Of a DNA stretch of 64,000 bases, positions 1-8,046 are shown piece by piece (the stretch's first letter is position 1; every line of letters begins with the position of its first letter). The position numbers and the translations under genes are program-made. The notes beneath the pieces are model-generated. The model was not told the DNA's origin. It saw nothing but the letters and a program-made list of their open reading frames with translations, and searched no databases. The stretch comes from Clostridia bacterium (lineage in GTDB: Bacteria > Bacillota > Clostridia > Caldicoprobacterales > Caldicoprobacteraceae), in NCBI GenBank assembly GCA_017577715.1, contig PKRC01000004.1, positions 142,088 to 206,087 on the forward strand. The letters are read 5' to 3'.

Positions 1-91
1 ATTCATGGCGGAGAAACAGGGGGATGCGGATGCTGCCATTGCAGCCATGCTGCGGAATTACAAGCGCAACGGTTGCCTAGAACTAATTTGA
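1..91 (+). CDS. 3' end of a truncated upstream gene (unknown product)
   Basis: Reading frame 2 stays open from the window edge to a TGA at 89-91 and encodes an Ala-rich, charged, helix-like C-terminal tail of about 29 residues. The tail ends 11 bases before the ATG of the metal ATPase, so the two are probably cotranscribed. A metalloregulator or transporter partner is a common upstream neighbour of such ATPases, but nothing here identifies it. Frame 1 over the same bases is also open and would give the ATPase a Cys/His-rich N-terminal extension, so the call is uncertain. Confidence 0.4.
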   Translation, partial: FMAEKQGDADAAIAAMLRNYKRNGCLELI

Positions 92-102
92 AGGAAGAAA
101 TA

Positions 103-2010
103 ATGGAAAATGTAGACCTTATAGCAGGAATTATCATCTTTACAGTTGCAGTCTTGTTTCCCGTTTCGAAATGGGTAAAGACGGCCCTGTATTTGATAAG
201 CTATGTTCTCGCGGGAAGGGAAGTGGTACTGCACGCCATCAAAAATATCATCAAAGGCCAAGTATTTGATGAGAACTTTTTGATGACTGTAGCCACCATA
301 GGTGCTTTTGCCATTGGGGAGATTCCCGAGGCGGCCGCGGTGATGCTGTTTTATCAAATAGGAGAATGGCTGCAGGACAGCGCTTTAAGAAGGTCTAGGC
401 GGTCGATTGCTGAACTCATGGATATAAGGCCGGATTATGCCAATAAAGTGGTTGGGGATGATATTCAGAGAGTACATCCTGACGAGGTGGCGGTGGGTGA
501 TGTTATAGTAGTGAAACCTGGCGAGCGCATACCGCTTGACGGGGTTGTGATAAAAGGTCAATCAACGGTAGATACCTCAGCTTTAACCGGAGAGTCCATG
601 CCCCGGAATGTGATACCGGGCACTAAAGTGTTATCTGGGTTTGTAAACCAAAATGGGGTTATATACGTTGAAGTGACTAGCGATTTTAAGAACTCCACCA
701 CCTCACGGATACTCGATTTGGTGGAGAATGCCAGAAGTAAGAAGGCACCTATTGAAAGATTCATAACCAGATTTGCCAGGTATTATACGCCAGCGGTGGT
801 TTCAGCTGCTGCCTTGATAGCTATCGTGCCCCCGCTTTTATGGAATCAGCCTTTTCAGGAGTGGGTCTACAGGGCTTTGGTATTTCTGGTGGTATCGTGT
901 CCCTGTGCTCTTGTGATATCCATCCCTGTTGGATTTTTTGGCGGATTGGGCGGTGCTTCCCGCAGTGGCATACTGATCAAGGGAGGGCAGTACCTCGAAG
1001 CTCTGGGAAATGTTGATACCGTGGTGTTTGATAAGACGGGAACGCTGACCAAAGGGGTATTTAAGGTTACCCAAGTCGTTATGGCCGCCGATATCTCGAA
1101 GGATGAATTGCTTTACTATGCTGCCCGGGCCGAAAGCTATTCCAACCATCCCATTGCCCTTTCCATAATGGAGGCTTATGGCAAGCCTTTGGATGGACAG
1201 CAGATTGACGAATATGTTGAAATCCCTGGACACGGTATCAAGGCCAAGATAGACGGCAAGGAGGTACTGGTGGGCACTGCAGGCCTGCTTAGGAAGTACG
1301 GCGTTGCATGTCCTGAGGTTGAACCTGCTCATACTGCTGTGCACCTCTCCGTAGATGGGCAATACGCAGGATATATTGTAATAGAGGATGAGCTAAAAGA
1401 AGACGCTAAACAGGCCATCGATGGTTTAAAGAGGATGGGCGTCAAGCGAACTGTCATGTTTACAGGCGACAACCATCATACGGGACTTAAGGTAGGGCAA
1501 AATTTAGGGTTGGATGAGGTGTATGCTGAGCTTCTTCCGCATCAAAAGGTGGAGAAGCTGGAGGAGACAGAAAGGACCAAAGCCACCAGGAAAGGCAAGA
1601 TAGTATTTGTAGGAGACGGGATAAACGATGCACCTGTGCTGGCCAGGGCCGATGTAGGAGTGGCCATGGGGGGATTGGGCTCTGATGCCGCCATCGAAGC
1701 GGCAGATGTGGTGCTCATGACCGATGAACCCTCCAAATTGATAACAGCCATAATGATAGCCAACCGCACAAAGCGCATCGTATGGCAAAATATCATCATG
1801 GCCCTAGCAGTTAAAGGTGTGGTGCTTTTGCTGGGAGTAGCTGGCACAACCAGTATGTGGGGAGCGGTCTTTGCCGATGTAGGGGTGGCCATTCTTTCCA
1901 TACTGAATGCCTCCCGTGTGATAAAAACGCCCAAAGGTCATGGGTGTGATCATCCAACTGCAGCGTATAAGGGTAGGATGAGGGCGGTATCAGATAAAAA
2001 TACGACATAA
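103..2010 (+). CDS. Heavy-metal (Zn/Cd/Co-type) translocating P1B-ATPase
   Basis: Membrane pump of 635 residues that exports soft or transition metal ions using ATP. Seen in order, counting from the ATG at 103: N-terminal hydrophobic helices, the actuator TGES loop (about 162-165), the metal-site CPC motif in the sixth-helix position (about 266-268), the phosphorylation site DKTGT (Asp310), the SNHPIA motif typical of P1B pumps, and GDGINDAP in the hinge. There is no N-terminal HMA domain, so it is shorter than typical CadA/ZntA. The start at 103 follows AAGGAAG at good spacing; an in-frame TTG at 73 also exists. CPC plus HP motifs make the P1B assignment firm; Zn/Cd rather than Cu specificity is inferred from overall resemblance. 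Confidence 0.92.
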   Translation: MENVDLIAGIIIFTVAVLFPVSKWVKTALYLISYVLAGREVVLHAIKNIIKGQVFDENFLMTVATIGAFAIGEIPEAAAVMLFYQIGEWLQDSALRRSRRSIAELMDIRPDYANKVVGDDIQRVHPDEVAVGDVIVVKPGERIPLDGVVIKGQSTVDTSALTGESMPRNVIPGTKVLSGFVNQNGVIYVEVTSDFKNSTTSRILDLVENARSKKAPIERFITRFARYYTPAVVSAAALIAIVPPLLWNQPFQEWVYRALVFLVVSCPCALVISIPVGFFGGLGGASRSGILIKGGQYLEALGNVDTVVFDKTGTLTKGVFKVTQVVMAADISKDELLYYAARAESYSNHPIALSIMEAYGKPLDGQQIDEYVEIPGHGIKAKIDGKEVLVGTAGLLRKYGVACPEVEPAHTAVHLSVDGQYAGYIVIEDELKEDAKQAIDGLKRMGVKRTVMFTGDNHHTGLKVGQNLGLDEVYAELLPHQKVEKLEETERTKATRKGKIVFVGDGINDAPVLARADVGVAMGGLGSDAAIEAADVVLMTDEPSKLITAIMIANRTKRIVWQNIIMALAVKGVVLLLGVAGTTSMWGAVFADVGVAILSILNASRVIKTPKGHGCDHPTAAYKGRMRAVSDKNTT

Positions 2011-2054
2011 TAAAGGAGGTCAAGGCAACCACGCCTATTGACCTCCTTTATTTG
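2011..2054 (+). terminator. Rho-independent terminator of the metal ATPase gene
   Basis: A perfect 13-base inverted repeat (2011-2023 and 2038-2050) begins directly after the stop codon and runs into a T-rich stretch. It also lies between convergent genes and could act on both strands. Confidence 0.85.
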
Positions 2055-2180
2055 TCTCTCTGTATTCGTGGAATTGGAGGAATCCCCTTACCTTATTGAC
2101 TGCTTGTTGTGTTGATTCACCTCAAATTTGACAGGGCTTCCATTTTCTATATTCGCTACAGATGTATCACAACGTGTGTA

Positions 2181-3980
2181 TTACCATTGCCATCCTTTAA
2201 ATAAGTGGAAACTTCTGTTTTTCTGGAAGTATCTTATCTGATTCCTCAGGTAAGGAATCAGATAATAATCTATGCCCAGCGACCTTCCGGCACCAGCCAG
2301 CATGGCTATGGATGCCATGATGTACCACAGGTCTGGTAGCCCGGTATTGGTGGAGGGAAGGCCTGTCGATAGCATGAAATTGATGTTCATGGCAATGGAT
2401 ACCAGGCCGGCAATAAAGGTGAATATTCCAAATATGAAAGCTATTCCTAGCCCAATCTCGGTGATCACTATGAGCTTCTGGAACAGCAACGCGTTGGGAT
2501 ATATGAAGTTTTCTACTATCCAGGCATACCAACCGGGGGTGTGGTCACTAATCAGGCTGATAACCGATGCCGATGAAGTAGCGTCGGCTACGCCTCCTGG
2601 TCCTAGCATCGCCCAATCACCCCACCAACCGGCCTGTATCTTTTGAATGCCCGAAGCCAACCACATGATGCCCAGCCAAATTCTAATGGGTACAAGCCAG
2701 AAGGTAAAGTTTCTTCGCCTTATGTGGCCGATGGCAGTCTCTATGAAGAAGTTATATCTCCTGACCTTGTATAGGAACTGGTCATAGATGTAGTCCCAAA
2801 TGAGTTCCAGGCCACCTATTCCAAATAGATAGTGCATGTTTACCAAATGCTTCATGATGGTAGCCCATATACCGACCAGCAGAGGCAGCCCTTTGATCTG
2901 CGCCACGGCGAAGAAGGAACCTACCGACACCATTACGCCGTGAAGTTCGGGTTTAAACCTTTGTTTTTGAGCGCCCAAAATCTCTGCTGCAATATTTTGG
3001 GCTGCGCATTTGCCTGATTGTAGCGCTGCTTCAACCAGGGCCGGTAGCACACTGCCGTTCTCTTTAAACTCCATTATGTCGCCAATCGCGTAAACATATG
3101 GATACTCAACGGTTTGCAGGTATTCATTTACCACTATTCGGTTACGCTTGCCCAGCGTCAGCCCCAACTCTTTTGCAAACTCGTTTGCTTCAACGCCTCC
3201 GGTCCATATGAGGGTTCTGGTGGGTATGGTGTTTTCATCTTTCAGGCAGACTCTATCGGGTTGCACTTCGGTTATGGGCGTGTTGGTGTAAACTTCTACG
3301 CCGTGCTTTTCAAAGAATTGCACTATCTTATTGGATAGCTTTTGGTCCAATATGGAGCAAATGGTGGGCAGTGCTTCCACTACTGCCAGTCGAACTTCGT
3401 CTTTGGCTATGCCGTATTCACGGCATAAAGTATTTGTCCATTCCATAAGTTCGCCCATCATTTCCACTCCGGTGAACCCGCCTCCACCAACCACAAACGT
3501 AAGCATTTCCTTACGGCTGTCAGGATCTTGTTCCTTTGAGGCCAGCTGGAACATGTGTACAATGTGGTCGTGTAGTTTCTGGGCGTCTTCTAATGACCAT
3601 AATGTGAAGGCATGTTCTTTCATGCCTGGAATATCAAAATATGCGGGTTGGCTGCCGGCAGCCAGAATCAAGTAGTCAAAGCTGTACTCTTGGGTTGCCG
3701 AAAACAGCTTTTTGTTTTTTAGATCTGCTTTTTGTATCTTATCGTGAATAAATTTCACTTTGGTATATTGCAAAATGTGCTCAATTGAGACTTTAACGCC
3801 TTTGGGTTCAATCCTGTGGCCGGCTACCTGATGGAGTTCGGTGAGCAGCGTGTGGTAGGGATTTTGATCTATGAGGGTGATCTCTACATCCCCTTGCTTT
3901 TTTAATAGTTTATGCAAAGTTTTGGCCGCTTCCAATCCACCGTAGCCTGCGCCCAGTATGACCACATGTTTTACAGGCAT
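2181..3980 (-). CDS. ndh2: Type II NADH dehydrogenase with C-terminal DoxX-like membrane domain (Ndh2 of the FLEET system)
   Basis: Flavoprotein of 599 residues that oxidises NADH and passes electrons to membrane quinone without pumping protons. The N-terminal part has the FAD-binding GAGYGG (10-15), the NDH-2 signature around YHTLLTELHQVAG (42-54), the NAD-binding GGGGFTG (165-171) and AIGD (298-301). After about residue 345 the protein becomes hydrophobic, with several membrane helices at about 425-565 that resemble the DoxX/DoxD family. An extra C-terminal membrane domain sets the extracellular-electron-transfer Ndh2 apart from ordinary Ndh. It is transcribed divergently from the FMN lipoprotein gene. 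The ATG follows GGGAGG at normal spacing. Assignment to NDH-2 is firm; the FLEET role is inferred from the neighbours. Confidence 0.9.
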   Translation of the reverse strand: MPVKHVVILGAGYGGLEAAKTLHKLLKKQGDVEITLIDQNPYHTLLTELHQVAGHRIEPKGVKVSIEHILQYTKVKFIHDKIQKADLKNKKLFSATQEYSFDYLILAAGSQPAYFDIPGMKEHAFTLWSLEDAQKLHDHIVHMFQLASKEQDPDSRKEMLTFVVGGGGFTGVEMMGELMEWTNTLCREYGIAKDEVRLAVVEALPTICSILDQKLSNKIVQFFEKHGVEVYTNTPITEVQPDRVCLKDENTIPTRTLIWTGGVEANEFAKELGLTLGKRNRIVVNEYLQTVEYPYVYAIGDIMEFKENGSVLPALVEAALQSGKCAAQNIAAEILGAQKQRFKPELHGVMVSVGSFFAVAQIKGLPLLVGIWATIMKHLVNMHYLFGIGGLELIWDYIYDQFLYKVRRYNFFIETAIGHIRRRNFTFWLVPIRIWLGIMWLASGIQKIQAGWWGDWAMLGPGGVADATSSASVISLISDHTPGWYAWIVENFIYPNALLFQKLIVITEIGLGIAFIFGIFTFIAGLVSIAMNINFMLSTGLPSTNTGLPDLWYIMASIAMLAGAGRSLGIDYYLIPYLRNQIRYFQKNRSFHLFKGWQW

Positions 3981-4348
3981 CGCGCTTCCCTCCCTTACAT
4001 ATTATGCCAATTTGGTTATGCGCGCAGGAAGATGTCATAAAATTAACGTTTATTAAATTTTAACACACCCTTTCAATATTTAAAAGATATAAATTTATCA
4101 AATAAAAGACATAATGTTAACGAACACATGCACAGCATACCCTTGCAAGAATAAAATTAAAAAAGCGTTTGAAATCAAAGAAAAATGGGTAAGTATTATC
4201 TTGGAGTGAGCAAATCGGCGCTTTTATAACCTTTATCATTCAAAAAAGTGGAAAGAAAGAAGTATGGAATATTGAATATATTTGTATTTTGCGCTACAAT
4301 AGAAAATGCTTAAAACTTAACGACAAACAGAAAGGAGGAGTATATATA
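3981..4348. other. Divergent intergenic region between ndh2 and pplA
   Basis: About 370 bases of AT-rich DNA with no convincing gene. It holds the promoter of the FMN lipoprotein gene near its right end and must also hold the leftward ndh2 promoter, which I could not place with confidence. Confidence 0.6.
4272..4300 (+). promoter_or_regulatory. Sigma-A-type promoter of pplA
   Basis: TTGAAT (4272-4277), 17-base spacer, TACAAT (4295-4300). Transcription would start near 4307, about 40 bases before the start codon. Confidence 0.65.
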
Positions 4349-4795
4349 ATGAAAAAACTATTTAGCTTGGGATTGATAGTGCTGTTGACTCTCGCGTTAT
4401 TAACGGCTTGTGGTGGTGCCTCTGATGGTTCCAAAGACAAGGGAGCTGGAAATGTCACTTATAAAGATGGGACATATACGGCTGAGGAGCCAGAGTTTGA
4501 TGATCACGGTTGGAAAGCACAGATCGAGATAAAGGTTGAAGGTGGCAAAATTACCGAAGTCAACTTTGATGAGGTAAACCAGGAAGGCAAGAAGAAGAGT
4601 GAAGATACGGAATATATTGAGAGATTCAAGCAGCAGAAGAATGTAGACATAGTGGATGCATATGATACTTTGGAAAAAGGCCTTGTTGAGAAGCAGGATC
4701 CTGATGCTGTTGACACTTACACCGGTGCCACTGGAGCAACGGAAAAATTTAAGGCATTAGCCAAGGAGGCTTTGAAGGAAGCACAGAGCAAGTAA
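4349..4795 (+). CDS. pplA: FMN-binding lipoprotein (PplA-like, extracellular electron transfer)
   Basis: Lipoprotein of 148 residues. The signal peptide ends in the lipobox LTAC with Cys21 as the lipidation site. The mature part is a single FMN-binding domain of the RnfG/NqrC/PplA type, with the flavinylation motif DTYTGAT (122-128), where Thr128 would carry covalent FMN added by an ApbE enzyme. In Listeria, PplA carries flavins on the outer membrane face and passes electrons from the quinone pool to extracellular acceptors; that protein has two such domains, this one has one. It sits between ndh2 and apbE/fmnB, which supports the role. AAAGGAGG lies 10 bases before the ATG. Confidence 0.88.
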   Translation: MKKLFSLGLIVLLTLALLTACGGASDGSKDKGAGNVTYKDGTYTAEEPEFDDHGWKAQIEIKVEGGKITEVNFDEVNQEGKKKSEDTEYIERFKQQKNVDIVDAYDTLEKGLVEKQDPDAVDTYTGATGATEKFKALAKEALKEAQSK

Positions 4796-4804
4796 AGTTC
4801 AGTT

Positions 4805-4836
4805 AAAAGACCTGTCGTACGACAGGTCTTTTATTT
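4805..4836 (+). terminator. Terminator after pplA
   Basis: Perfect 28-base palindrome (arms 4805-4818 and 4819-4832) ending in a T-run. It separates pplA from the next transcription unit, which has its own promoter. Confidence 0.85.
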
Positions 4837-4861
4837 AATAGCAATTATATTTTTGAAAAGC

Positions 4862-4890
4862 TTGTCATGGGAAATAGCAAATGGTATTAT
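4862..4890 (+). promoter_or_regulatory. Promoter of the fmnB-eetA-eetB-dmkB operon
   Basis: TTGTCA (4862-4867), 17-base spacer, TATTAT (4885-4890), directly after the pplA terminator and about 55 bases before the first start codon. Confidence 0.6.
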
Positions 4891-4943
4891 ATTTTATGTC
4901 AAAAAAGTGGATTAAAAAAGTTGACTGAGACGGGGGTTTGTAT

Positions 4944-6002
4944 TTGAAGAGGTACCAACGAATTTGTGCTTTGAGCATAGCCATTTTTTTATTAGCAGCC
5001 GTTTTGCAAGGTTGTGCAAGGGCAACAGGAGTTCGGGAATACAGCGAGGACATATTTGCTCTCAACACGTGGGTCAATATACGCATATATGCAGGAAAAA
5101 ACGGGCCTGATATCCTGGATAAGGCCATAAAGCGAATTGAAGAGATAGAGAGCCGCATGAGCGTTACCATACAGGACAGCGATGTGAGCCGTATAAACAG
5201 CAGCGCCGGTAAGCAGCCCGTGAAAGTACACGATGATACCTTTGAAGTCATAAAAAAGGCGTTGAAGTACGCGGAAATGTCCAATGGAGTCTTTGACATA
5301 ACCATATATCCCATCGTAAAGCTATGGGGGATCACATCTGAACATCCTCGAATGCCTACCGATGCCGAGATACAGGATAAGCTAAAGCTTGTGGACTATC
5401 GCAACGTTGTACTGGATGAAAAGGGAAAGACCGTTTACCTTAAAGAGCCTGGCATGGGCATCGATTTAGGGGCCATTGCCAAGGGATATGCAGCCGATGA
5501 AGTGGCAAGGATTTTGAAAGAGGAAGGCGTAGTTCACGCCCTCATAAACATGGGTGGAAATGTGGTCGCCATGGGCGGTAAGCCCAATGGCAAGCCCTGG
5601 AGGATAGGAATACAGGACCCTAGAGCTGATGGGGTCCAGCGCCACATCGCTATCATAGAGATAATGGATGGTAGCGTGGTAAGCTCGGGGGATTATGAAC
5701 GCTATATAGTAGACGTCTACAAGAGGACGGGGAAGAGATACCATCATATATTTGATCCTTCCACTGGCTATCCTGCAAACAGCGGGCTTATGGCCACAAC
5801 TGTAGTGGCTCCATACTCCATTGATGCCGATGCCCTGTCTACAACTGTATTTATAATGGGGGCTGAAAAAGGGTTAGAAATCGTTGAGGGACTTGAGGGC
5901 ATAGATGCTTTAGCCATCACGCTGGATAAGAAGATATATGCTTCAAAAGGGCTAAAGGAAAAGCTAATTGTGACCGATAAGGAGTATGAGCTTCAGCCAT
6001 GA
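4944..6002 (+). CDS. fmnB: FAD:protein FMN transferase lipoprotein (ApbE/FmnB)
   Basis: Enzyme of 352 residues that moves FMN from FAD onto a Thr of target proteins outside the membrane. Signal peptide with lipobox LQGC (Cys24). ApbE hallmarks are visible: the GAIAKGYAAD segment, the SSGDYERY segment, the HHIFDPSTGYPA segment and the metal-site DALSTTVF near the C terminus. The likely substrate is the DTYTGAT motif of the lipoprotein just upstream. The start is set at TTG 4944, 7 bases after a GGGGG run; a TTG at 4938 is closer to that run than is usual. The stop overlaps the ATG of the next gene (ATGA). Confidence 0.93.
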   Translation: MKRYQRICALSIAIFLLAAVLQGCARATGVREYSEDIFALNTWVNIRIYAGKNGPDILDKAIKRIEEIESRMSVTIQDSDVSRINSSAGKQPVKVHDDTFEVIKKALKYAEMSNGVFDITIYPIVKLWGITSEHPRMPTDAEIQDKLKLVDYRNVVLDEKGKTVYLKEPGMGIDLGAIAKGYAADEVARILKEEGVVHALINMGGNVVAMGGKPNGKPWRIGIQDPRADGVQRHIAIIEIMDGSVVSSGDYERYIVDVYKRTGKRYHHIFDPSTGYPANSGLMATTVVAPYSIDADALSTTVFIMGAEKGLEIVEGLEGIDALAITLDKKIYASKGLKEKLIVTDKEYELQP

Positions 6003-6397
6003 GATTTAAGGTCAAAATAGGGGACTTGTTGGTATACTTGTTGGCAGCAGTATTGGTTGCGGTGGGCTTGATGGGCATGTATGCCATGGGAGCCCATGGG
6101 ACCGGTAAGAGCGTAGTAGTTGAGTTGGATGGCAAAGAGGTGTACTCCTGCCATATATATGAGGGTATGGCTCCCGTGGAGTTTCGCGTGGATGCTGGGA
6201 ACGGTAGATATAATGTTGTATTGGTAACGTATGAGGAGGTAAAGATAAAGGAAGCCAACTGCCCTGATCAGGTTTGCGTGAAGTCAGGGGCCATTCGCCA
6301 CGTCGGTCAAGCCATAGTATGCCTGCCCCACAGGGTGGTGGTGAAGATAAAGGGCAGCTATGAGGATACCAACGATGTAGATGATATCGCATTTTGA
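5999..6397 (+). CDS. eetA: NusG domain II-containing membrane-anchored protein (EetA)
   Basis: Protein of 132 residues with one N-terminal membrane helix (about 10-30) and an extracytoplasmic NusG domain II-like beta domain. The conserved Cys pattern CPDQVC followed by CLPH is typical of this family. In the Listeria FLEET locus the homologous EetA works with EetB in extracellular electron transfer, though its biochemical role is not established. It starts inside the stop codon of fmnB and is followed 10 bases later by eetB, so translation is coupled. Family assignment is by recognition; the role follows from gene context. Confidence 0.85.
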   Translation: MRFKVKIGDLLVYLLAAVLVAVGLMGMYAMGAHGTGKSVVVELDGKEVYSCHIYEGMAPVEFRVDAGNGRYNVVLVTYEEVKIKEANCPDQVCVKSGAIRHVGQAIVCLPHRVVVKIKGSYEDTNDVDDIAF

Positions 6398-6407
6398 GGA
6401 GAAAATT

Positions 6408-6926
6408 ATGAATAAAGTCAGGAAGATGGTCATGTTGGCGCTTATCACTTCTCAGGCTTTGGTCTTGCATCTTATAGAGGGCCTTATACCCGTTGTGGCC
6501 CCGGGAATAAAGCTGGGATTGGCTAACATTATGACTCTGGTTACTTTGGCATTCTTCGGCTTTAAGGAGGCGCTAATAGTAGTCATAGTTCGCTCGGTGC
6601 TGGGTTCGCTCCTTTCAGGCAGCGTTACGGCCATGCTTTACAGCCTTGCAGGTGGAATTTTAAGCTGTTTGGTGATGGGTTGGTTGTATTTTAAGTGGAG
6701 GGCCTATTTCAGCATGATGGGCATTAGTACAGCAGGTGCTATATTTCATAATATAGGGCAACTGCTGGTGGCATCATGGGTGTTTGGAACGATAGGCATA
6801 TTGTTTACCTATTTGCCCGTGCTGACAATTGCCGCTGTGGGTACCGGTTTTTTTGTGGGATTGGCATCTGGATACATTATTAAATACCTGGAACAGCAAA
6901 AGTGGTTTAGGTGGGAAAGGGGTTAA
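6408..6926 (+). CDS. eetB: Gx transporter family membrane protein (EetB; annotated in some genomes as heptaprenyl diphosphate synthase component I)
   Basis: Integral membrane protein of 172 residues with about five hydrophobic helices. The opening KLGLANIMTLVTL segment and the repeated Gly motifs (GSLLSGS, AGGILSC) are typical of the HepI/Gx family, which resembles ECF transporter substrate-binding subunits. Such proteins are often named heptaprenyl diphosphate synthase component I because they lie beside polyprenyl synthases, as here, but membership of the FLEET operon favours EetB. GAGGAG stands 8 bases before the ATG. Substrate unknown. Confidence 0.8.
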   Translation: MNKVRKMVMLALITSQALVLHLIEGLIPVVAPGIKLGLANIMTLVTLAFFGFKEALIVVIVRSVLGSLLSGSVTAMLYSLAGGILSCLVMGWLYFKWRAYFSMMGISTAGAIFHNIGQLLVASWVFGTIGILFTYLPVLTIAAVGTGFFVGLASGYIIKYLEQQKWFRWERG

Positions 6927-6963
6927 ACGGCTGTTGATGAACGGTCAACGAAAGAGGTTAGTC

Positions 6964-7920
6964 GTGAACTATATCGATATAATCGGGGATGATCTAAAAA
7001 AGGTCGATGAACAAATCAAAGCCTTTCTTTTGTCCAAACAAAAGGTTTTGGAAGTAGCTTTGAGGGAGTTGCTGGAGGCCGGCGGCAAGAGGATTCGGCC
7101 TGCCTTGGTGTTGCTCTCTGGTAAATTCGGGAAGTATGACGATAAAAAGCTCATACCTTTAGCGGCAGCCGTTGAGATATTACACATGGCTACTTTGGTT
7201 CATGATGACATAATCGACGACTCAAAGATGCGGAGGGGTAGGCCCACCGTTCAGTCGCGGTGGGGGAAGGATATAGCTGTCTTTACTGGAGACTTTTTGT
7301 TTGCCAAAACCTTTTTGTTGCTTGCCCATAGCACAACGGTTGAGAATATGCGGTCCTTGTCCAAAGTGGTTAAAGCCATATGTGAAGGTGAGATTGCGCA
7401 GTACCAATCGAGATATGATAAAGGTGTTACCGTTAGGCAGTACCTCAAAAGGATAGGGCGCAAGACGGCATTGCTGTTTGCGCTGAGCTGTTATATCGGC
7501 GCCCATGAAAGCCAGTGCTCTTCAAAGGTTTTACGGTGCTTGAGGGAGTTTGGGTTTAATTTTGGCATGGCTTTTCAAATTACCGATGACCTGTTGGATT
7601 TTACGGGCGATGCTGCCAAGACAGGCAAACCAGTGGGCAGCGATTTCATTCAGGGAGTATACACTCTGCCTTTGATATACGCTATCAACTCATCTTATGG
7701 AGAGGAAGTCATAAAGATTTTGGATAAGGAGAGTTATGATGCTGAGGACGTAAAGCGGGTAATTGAACTGGTCCATGCCAGCGGAGGCATTGAATATAGC
7801 AGAAATATGGCTAAGAGCTATTTGGACCGTGCCAGGGCATTTATTGAAGGCCTTACGCCCATTCCAGCTAAGGCAGCATTGGAGAATCTATTAGATGGAC
7901 TTGCCGACCGCAGCTATTAG
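6964..7920 (+). CDS. dmkB: Polyprenyl diphosphate synthase (DmkB/HepT-like)
   Basis: Trans-prenyltransferase of 318 residues that extends allylic diphosphates with isopentenyl diphosphate to make a long-chain quinone tail. The first Asp-rich motif is DDIIDD (81-86), the second DDLLDF; the GGKRIRP substrate motif is at about 40-46. In FLEET loci this gene supplies the demethylmenaquinone side chain used by Ndh2; the prenyltransferase DmkA is not in this window. GTG at 6964 follows AAAGAGG at 6-base spacing; ATG at 6937 is an alternative with a weaker site. Chain length cannot be read reliably here. Confidence 0.88.
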   Translation: MNYIDIIGDDLKKVDEQIKAFLLSKQKVLEVALRELLEAGGKRIRPALVLLSGKFGKYDDKKLIPLAAAVEILHMATLVHDDIIDDSKMRRGRPTVQSRWGKDIAVFTGDFLFAKTFLLLAHSTTVENMRSLSKVVKAICEGEIAQYQSRYDKGVTVRQYLKRIGRKTALLFALSCYIGAHESQCSSKVLRCLREFGFNFGMAFQITDDLLDFTGDAAKTGKPVGSDFIQGVYTLPLIYAINSSYGEEVIKILDKESYDAEDVKRVIELVHASGGIEYSRNMAKSYLDRARAFIEGLTPIPAKAALENLLDGLADRSY

Positions 7921-7953
7921 AGCGAGGCAATGGAAAAAATAAAACAAATATGG

Positions 7954-7982
7954 TTGAAAATATATACTGCTAATGTTAAAAT
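7954..7982 (+). promoter_or_regulatory. Promoter of proS
   Basis: TTGAAA (7954-7959), 17-base spacer, TAAAAT (7977-7982). Transcription would start near 7989. The leader is about 58 bases, too short for a T-box, and none is seen. Confidence 0.7.
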
Positions 7983-8046
7983 ACCTAAATAAGAAGCCGA
8001 GGGAATAGCTGTAAACATCGCGTGTTTTGTGAAAGGAGCTTGGTTT

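Noticed and set aside
838..1362. Long open frame on the minus strand inside the metal ATPase gene
   Set aside because: A shadow of the true gene: no family motifs, and the plus strand frame has all P-type ATPase motifs.
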